Source: JABMQB01 sp964575025
GTDB taxonomy: Bacteria > Bacteroidota > Bacteroidia > Bacteroidales > Prolixibacteraceae
Direction: 5' to 3'
NCBI GenBank assembly: GCA_964575025.1
Contig: CAZNPV010000060.1
Location: 1 to 17,484, forward strand
DNA: 17,484 nt
In this document: piece after piece, positions 14,001 through 17,484 of the stretch
Layout of the letters: each line of letters begins with the position of its first letter
Numbering within the stretch: the stretch's first letter is position 1
Notes under the pieces: generated by a model
The model's input: the letters and a program-made list of their open reading frames with translations, nothing else
Database searches by the model: none
Told to the model about the DNA's origin: nothing
Position numbers and translations under genes: made by a program

Positions 14001-15967
14001 TGGATCTCGACTTCCATTTTCTTTATGCTGGTTATATCTTTCGATATTCCGAATGTACCGATGCATTGGCCTGTGTCGTCGTACATGGGCAGTTTGGTCA
14101 CGGAAGTCCATAGTTCGTCGCCGTTTTCATCGATTCCCTGTCTGATATCATCAATAAACCCTTTTCCTGTTTTAATGATTTTTTGTTCTTCATCGAAATA
14201 CCTTTGGGCTTCTTTTTTTGGATGAAAGTCGAAATCATCTTTCCCGATGATCTCCTCTGAGGAGCGGGCATCAAACAGTTTAACCATGGATTCACTGACC
14301 CGCAGGAATTTGCTGTTTGTATCTTTGAAATAGAAATAATCGGGCAGGGTTCTCAGCATGGCATCAAGCAGTGCTTTTTGTTTGCGCAGGACATCCTGCA
14401 TGGTTTTGTTTTCTCCCAGTTGTTTGTTGAGTTCTTCTTCCCTTAGCTGTAAGGTTTCTGTTTGTTTCAGTGTTTGATCCAACAGTTCCTGATGCCTTGT
14501 GCGGGCTACAGCAATATTCAGGTTGATGGCAATGATCTCCCCGGCGCGTTTCAGGAAGGCGAGGTGTAATTCCGGAAAATCCCGGAGGGGTGCGATTTCC
14601 AGTACGGCCTGAATATTCTTATTGTAATAAAGGGGAACCAGGTAGAGTTTTGAAGGGTGCAACTCTCCGGAAGAGCTGAAAACTTTATGGTACCTGTCAA
14701 AGGTCTCCACCTGCCGGATGGATTTCTGAAGGGCTGCTTTGCCGACCAGGCCTTCACCGGGGGCAATTTTTTCTTTTACCTCTTTGGTATTGAGTCCGAT
14801 GGAACTGGCGAAGAGAAGGTGTTTTTCTTTCTCGTCATACACATATAAGGCTCCCAGGGGGAAATCCATGTAGTCACTTAAAAAACGAATGATCCGGTCT
14901 GAGACCTCAGAGATTGAGAAATTACCCCGTATCTGATCTTCAAGGTTTGTGATTCCCTCGTTCAGCCATTTTTCGTTTTTATCGTGGATCTGGGAGATTT
15001 CCAGGCTTTCAGCCATTTCATTGAGTGCCGGTATGAGTTCATCCTCTTCAGAATGGGGGGTCAGCTTGGTGGAAAAGTCGCCCTCTGCAACTTTCCGGGT
15101 ATATTGAATAATTTTGTAGAGTCCTTCTTTAATTTTCGAAGAAGCCCTTGAGAGTTCCCCGATTTCGTCCCCGGAATCCAGGGCTATTGAAGATTGAAGG
15201 TTCCCCCGGGCAATCTGGTTAAAACTATGGGTCAGCTGTTTGACAGGCTGCAGGATGGAGCGCGATACACTCCGGATGAATAAAAAGGCAAGAATTCCGG
15301 GGATCAGCACCAGAGCCAACATCACCAGATTCAGCAGGTTGGTGAGTTTCCGGTCTATAGCAGGCAGTATCGAGTGAAACTCTCTTGAAGAAACATGGAT
15401 TTGCTTGAATTGATCCTGGATCAGCAAGAGATTTGCAGTGCGGTTGTGTTCCGCATAGGCGCGGATCAGGGATTGTATTCTCGTGGCGCTTTTGTAGTTC
15501 CGGTAGGCAATTTCCCGGGCCCGGGTCAGTTGCTGCCCCCCAATTGTACCAAACAGATCGATCCGTCTGGCCATGAGCTTTGCCACCTTGGGATCATGGT
15601 TCAGGCTTTCCCCGAATACATTGACAAAATAAGAAACCCATTCCTTTTTCGGCATCGCATTTTTGATGCTGTCCATCCTGGCAAAAACAAAAGATATGCG
15701 GCTGGCCTGTGCAAAATTCGCAAGCGAGGACTCCAGGATGCTGGTATCTCCGGTGAGCTCATACAGGTAGAAATCTTCAATTCCTATGGTGTAATACGCT
15801 TCAAAGACCCTTTGCTCATTGCTGATGATGGAAAGGGTTTTGTTGGATTGAAAAAAGAAACGGGCTATAAGAGCCATGATTACCAGGCATAAGAAAAAAA
15901 TTGCCCCGAGAATAAGTAACCTTGAACGAACCTTCATGTTCCTGGCTCCAGATACGAATTTATTCAT
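11090..15967 (-). CDS. Large membrane hybrid histidine kinase (HAMP-GAF-PAS-PAS-HK-REC x3)
   Basis: 1625 residues. Order: membrane segment 16-40, external helical sensor region about 41-210, membrane segment about 211-233, HAMP then a probable second HAMP (231-325), GAF (about 340-490), two similar PAS domains (about 530-650 and 688-803), a coiled coil (805-930) with EEL-rich repeats, HisKA with His939 (MSHELRTPLNS), and an ATPase domain with DTGVG near 1099-1103 and GGTGLGL at 1128-1134. A low-complexity Lys/Glu/Gly linker (1170-1245) precedes three receiver-like domains. The first (1247-1335) lacks the acidic pair and the phosphoacceptor. The second has Asp1411 and the third has Asp1556 and Lys1608. 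The protein probably passes phosphate to its own receivers and on to the downstream hybrid. First gene of the operon; no exact TAnnTTTG box was found in its 272-bp upstream spacer. Confidence 0.93.
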   Translation of the reverse strand: MNKFVSGARNMKVRSRLLILGAIFFLCLVIMALIARFFFQSNKTLSIISNEQRVFEAYYTIGIEDFYLYELTGDTSILESSLANFAQASRISFVFARMDSIKNAMPKKEWVSYFVNVFGESLNHDPKVAKLMARRIDLFGTIGGQQLTRAREIAYRNYKSATRIQSLIRAYAEHNRTANLLLIQDQFKQIHVSSREFHSILPAIDRKLTNLLNLVMLALVLIPGILAFLFIRSVSRSILQPVKQLTHSFNQIARGNLQSSIALDSGDEIGELSRASSKIKEGLYKIIQYTRKVAEGDFSTKLTPHSEEDELIPALNEMAESLEISQIHDKNEKWLNEGITNLEDQIRGNFSISEVSDRIIRFLSDYMDFPLGALYVYDEKEKHLLFASSIGLNTKEVKEKIAPGEGLVGKAALQKSIRQVETFDRYHKVFSSSGELHPSKLYLVPLYYNKNIQAVLEIAPLRDFPELHLAFLKRAGEIIAINLNIAVARTRHQELLDQTLKQTETLQLREEELNKQLGENKTMQDVLRKQKALLDAMLRTLPDYFYFKDTNSKFLRVSESMVKLFDARSSEEIIGKDDFDFHPKKEAQRYFDEEQKIIKTGKGFIDDIRQGIDENGDELWTSVTKLPMYDDTGQCIGTFGISKDITSIKKMEVEIQKQNENLRSKQNELEKTIDKINRIQSELVREKSLVDSMLENIPDSIYFKDLNSKFLKVSKSMQEIFKSSGFNNIIGLTDFDIQGEEHAKKAFEDEQEIIRTKKPIIGIVEKETLKNGTTRYVLTTKMPYFDEKGEVLGTFGISRDITKIKELELEIKEQNEKLKQQQEELTQANNELTVQEEELRTSNEELKTQEEELRVANEELAEQTKILTESEKNLQLQQEELRVANEELEIKTEELEAQKKEVTLKNQSLMKIQEDLKQKAKELEQASQYKSEFLANMSHELRTPLNSMLILSKLLANNKNKNLNGEQLKSIQIIYKSGKELLDLINEVLDLSKIEAGKMTFEFRETPSEEIKSEIIFGFNSVIEHKGLTMDVDIAEDFPKTLYTDRQRLMQILKNLLSNAIKFTSSGGIKVRMGKPTPSTLFNTEGLTPRNTCFIAVEDTGVGIPENKTKAIFEAFQQADGSISRTFGGTGLGLSISKQLANALGGEIQLQSKEGVGSVFTVILPSEKNLIHEEAIKKPKKEEGEVEDKVKIEKEGKGKGKGKGKRKKEESPSMAEKEASGKQEKEKKRDEIPVYIEDDRKSSSGNQKVLIIHPNKTKAKKLLELSHKKKFEAIIAENISDGILLAKEYLPGAIILSASLNEKDEFEKLKQNKSTSHLPVHVVTKIDDGVLRDLEELTTPESDDFSMYTQNIEGKIHKEFNQVLVVEDDMATMEAIHLLFKEKDIIIHDAKTGQAAYDLLTTRSFDCVILDLGLPDFSGKELLEKLRADNIPVRNVIIHTARELSEKELNELQKFSDSIIIKGVKSDERLMDEVTLFLHEVATSMPNDSRPSQDEEPEDMGFKGKKILIVDDDIRNVFALGQILEEQEIEVVEAENGKAALDRLKEDKTIDLVLMDIMMPVMDGYETMEIIRSTPGMENLPIITLTAKAMKEDYQKSLDYGANDYIAKPVDTDKLFSLLKIWLFI
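12353..12384. repeat. In-frame CCCCTT microsatellite within the kinase gene
   Basis: About five tandem CCCCTT hexamers (AAGGGG on the coding strand) encode the alternating Gly-Lys stretch at residues 1197-1205 of the large kinase, between the ATPase and first receiver-like domains. Because the unit is 6 bp, slippage would lengthen or shorten the linker by Gly-Lys pairs without a frameshift. Confidence 0.88.
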
Positions 15968-16239
15968 TGTTGTTTATCTTTAGTAAAAAGAGAATATGCA
16001 AATTACAGAAAAAAATTTTAATCGTATGCAAAATTGATATATATTGATAAATTTATAAGGTATTTGAAATCGGATATGGATCGGTTCTATTTCAACTCCA
16101 TTTTTTGTGAATTTTGGTGAATTCGTGATTTCGTGGCTAAAAAGTTTTTGCTACCAAAGCACAAAAACATAAATAACTCAAATTCAATTTTTTATCAAAA
16201 TGCGATTTAACTACGAAACGTTAATAAACAATTATCATC

Positions 16240-17223
16240 ATGAAACCATTTTTTACACCAGGTCTGACGGTTATGTTCGTGTTTCTGCTTTGTGCATGCG
16301 GAGGTCCGGATCAGACGAAGCTGGTATTGTTGCCTGATATACAGTCCTATACGGAAAGCTATCCAGATATTTTGCATTCCCAGGTTGACTGGATTGTGGA
16401 GAATTCCGGAAAAATTGATATGGTTCTGCAGCAGGGAGATCTGACCGAGCATAATAGTCCGGAAGAGTGGGAGATAGCCCATGCGGCCTTTTTAAAGCTG
16501 AACCATGAGGTTCCGTACGTGCTTGCGGTGGGCAACCACGATATGGGCAGTAAACCGGGGAAAAATGCCGATGTACGGAATACCGCGATGTTCAACTCCT
16601 TTTTTCCTTACCGGGAGATGTCTCAGCTACCAGCCTTTGGCGGCGTTTTTGAACCGGATAAGATGGATAATGCCTGGTATGTGTTTACAAGCGGAAACCG
16701 GCAATGGATGGTGCTGACCCTGGAGTTCGGGCCGCGGGAATCGGTCCTTGAGTGGGCCAACGAGGTGGTGGCTTCCCATCCGGAGCGGACGGTAATCGTC
16801 AACACCCACGCATACATGTATTCCGACAGTACACGCATGGGGCCGGGAGATAAATGGCTCCCCCAATCCTACGGGATCAGAAAAGATACCGGGGAGAACA
16901 GAGCCAATGACGGAGAGCAGATATGGCGAAAATTCGTTAAAAAGCATCCCAACATACGGTTTGTTTTTTCCGGCCACGTGCTGAACAGCGGGGTAGGAAC
17001 CCTGATCAGTGTGAATGACGAAGGATTCCCGGTATACCAGTTTCTCGCGAATTATCAGAATTGGGTGAAGGGATCCGTAAACGGAGGCAACGGTTTTCTG
17101 AGGATCCTCACACTGGATCATAAAACAAACACATTAACCGTACAAACCTATTCACCCTATATTGATGAATACAAAACGGAAGAGGGGCAGTCGTTTGTAA
17201 TCCGGGATGTGGTGGTGAGGTAG
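16240..17223 (+). CDS. Calcineurin-like metallophosphoesterase, predicted lipoprotein
   Basis: The 327-residue protein starts with a hydrophobic signal sequence ending in a lipobox LCAC, with Cys20 as the predicted lipidated residue, so it should be membrane-anchored outside the cytoplasm. The metallophosphoesterase core shows DIQ at 33-35 (a DxQ form in place of DxH), GD at 66-67, GNHD at 98-101, TH at 189-190 and SGH at 244-246, giving the usual ligands for a two-metal site. LPDIQSYTESYPDILHSQVDWI resembles a known subfamily with a DTQ/DxQ first motif. The substrate cannot be read from the sequence; phosphomonoesters, diesters or nucleotides are all possible. It is divergent from the kinase operon across an AT-rich 272-bp spacer (15968-16239) with no exact promoter match, and no plus-strand gene follows inside the window. 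Confidence 0.9.
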   Translation: MKPFFTPGLTVMFVFLLCACGGPDQTKLVLLPDIQSYTESYPDILHSQVDWIVENSGKIDMVLQQGDLTEHNSPEEWEIAHAAFLKLNHEVPYVLAVGNHDMGSKPGKNADVRNTAMFNSFFPYREMSQLPAFGGVFEPDKMDNAWYVFTSGNRQWMVLTLEFGPRESVLEWANEVVASHPERTVIVNTHAYMYSDSTRMGPGDKWLPQSYGIRKDTGENRANDGEQIWRKFVKKHPNIRFVFSGHVLNSGVGTLISVNDEGFPVYQFLANYQNWVKGSVNGGNGFLRILTLDHKTNTLTVQTYSPYIDEYKTEEGQSFVIRDVVVR

Positions 17224-17249
17224 AAGAATGGAAAATGAAAAGGGAAAAA

Positions 17250-17310
17250 TGGGGAATAGTGGAATAGTGGAATAGTGGAAAGGTGATTAGGTTGTCGGTT
17301 GACGGTTGTC
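17250..17310. repeat. Short tandem repeats after the phosphoesterase stop
   Basis: A 9-bp unit, GGAATAGTG, repeats about three times (17253-17280). It is followed by GTTGTCGGTTGAC, and 17289-17310 matches 3157-3178 with one mismatch. The run leads straight into copy 3 of the two-hairpin element. Confidence 0.8.
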
Positions 17311-17391
17311 CCGATACGCTCCGCTATCGGGATTAGTTCGCCCAGCGACATTGGGTTCGCTACGCTCCCCAATGTCGGGGCTCACTGAATC
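17308..17391 (+). repeat. Two-hairpin intergenic element, copy 3
   Basis: This 84-bp copy has hairpin A CCCGATA (17310-17316) with TATCGGG (17325-17331) and loop CGCTCCGC. The linker is GATTAGTTCGCCCAG. Hairpin B is a perfect 10-bp stem, CGACATTGGG (17346-17355) with CCCAATGTCG (17368-17377), around loop TTCGCTACGCTC. It ends GGGGCTCACTGAATC. Linkers match copies 1, 2 and 4; the hairpin B stem differs from all of them. Confidence 0.88.
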
Positions 17392-17395
17392 AGTT

Positions 17396-17479
17396 GTCCC
17401 GATACGCTACGCTATCGGGATTAATTCCACCAACGTCATTTCTTTCGCTACGCTCAGAAATGCCGGGTGTCATTGAATC
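17396..17479 (+). repeat. Two-hairpin intergenic element, copy 4
   Basis: This 84-bp copy lies 88 bp after the start of copy 3. Hairpin A has the same stem as copy 3 (17398-17404 with 17413-17419) and loop CGCTACGC. Hairpin B pairs CGTCATTTCT (17434-17443) with AGAAATGCCG (17456-17465) with one T-C mismatch, around a loop identical to that of copy 3, TTCGCTACGCTC. It ends CGGGTGTCATTGAATC close to the window edge, so a further copy may follow. Confidence 0.88.
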
Positions 17480-17484
17480 GGTTG

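Noticed and set aside
16081..16200. GTGAATTTTGGTGAATTCGTG-type degenerate repeat in the spacer before the phosphoesterase
   Set aside because: Short and imperfect; too little structure to call a repeat element or a regulatory site.

Overview
The window looks like a chromosomal piece of a Bacteroidota (Bacteroidetes) genome, probably Bacteroidales or Marinilabiliales-like. The evidence is the protein families present, candidate promoters of the Bacteroidetes TAnnTTTG type (best one upstream of position 4932, minus strand), the lack of strong Shine-Dalgarno sites at most starts, and repeat-rich intergenic DNA. It is probably a scaffold from a draft or metagenome assembly, because it has a run of exactly 100 Ns at 5212-5311. 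No tRNA, rRNA, transposase, phage gene or CRISPR array was found.

Layout. Positions 244-2027 (minus) hold a two-gene unit: a nucleoside phosphorylase followed by a SirB1/transglutaminase-like protein. Positions 2326-3153 (plus) encode a membrane-anchored SPFH/prohibitin protein, divergent from that unit. Positions 3154-3660 are a gene-free, convergent, repeat-dense spacer. Positions 3661-4932 (minus) encode a DUF819 membrane protein. Positions 4933-5525 are a second repeat-dense spacer with the gap. Positions 5526-7979 (minus) encode a GH94 cellobiose phosphorylase. Positions 8048-15967 (minus) are a four-gene signalling operon. Positions 16240-17223 (plus) encode a predicted lipoprotein metallophosphoesterase, followed by more repeats to the window end.

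The signalling operon runs from a 1625-residue membrane hybrid histidine kinase (tandem HAMP, GAF, two PAS, long coiled coil, kinase, three receiver-like domains), to a REC-kinase-REC hybrid, to CheR, to a stand-alone CheB methylesterase. The genes are 31 bp apart or overlap. No chemoreceptor, CheA or CheW gene is in the window, so the substrate of the CheR/CheB pair is unknown. The kinase coil carries EELxxxNEEL repeats like those I recall next to CheR in CheB-CheR-PAS fusion proteins.

The most novel signal is in the spacers. Four copies of an 83-84 bp element with two hairpins (two at 3218-3443 on the minus strand, two at 17308-17479 on the plus strand) share their linkers and a hairpin loop, while the hairpin stems differ in sequence but remain paired. 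Two arrays of phased 10-bp TTGATC units lie just past the 3' ends of two minus-strand genes, and other short-period tandem repeats sit just past other gene ends.
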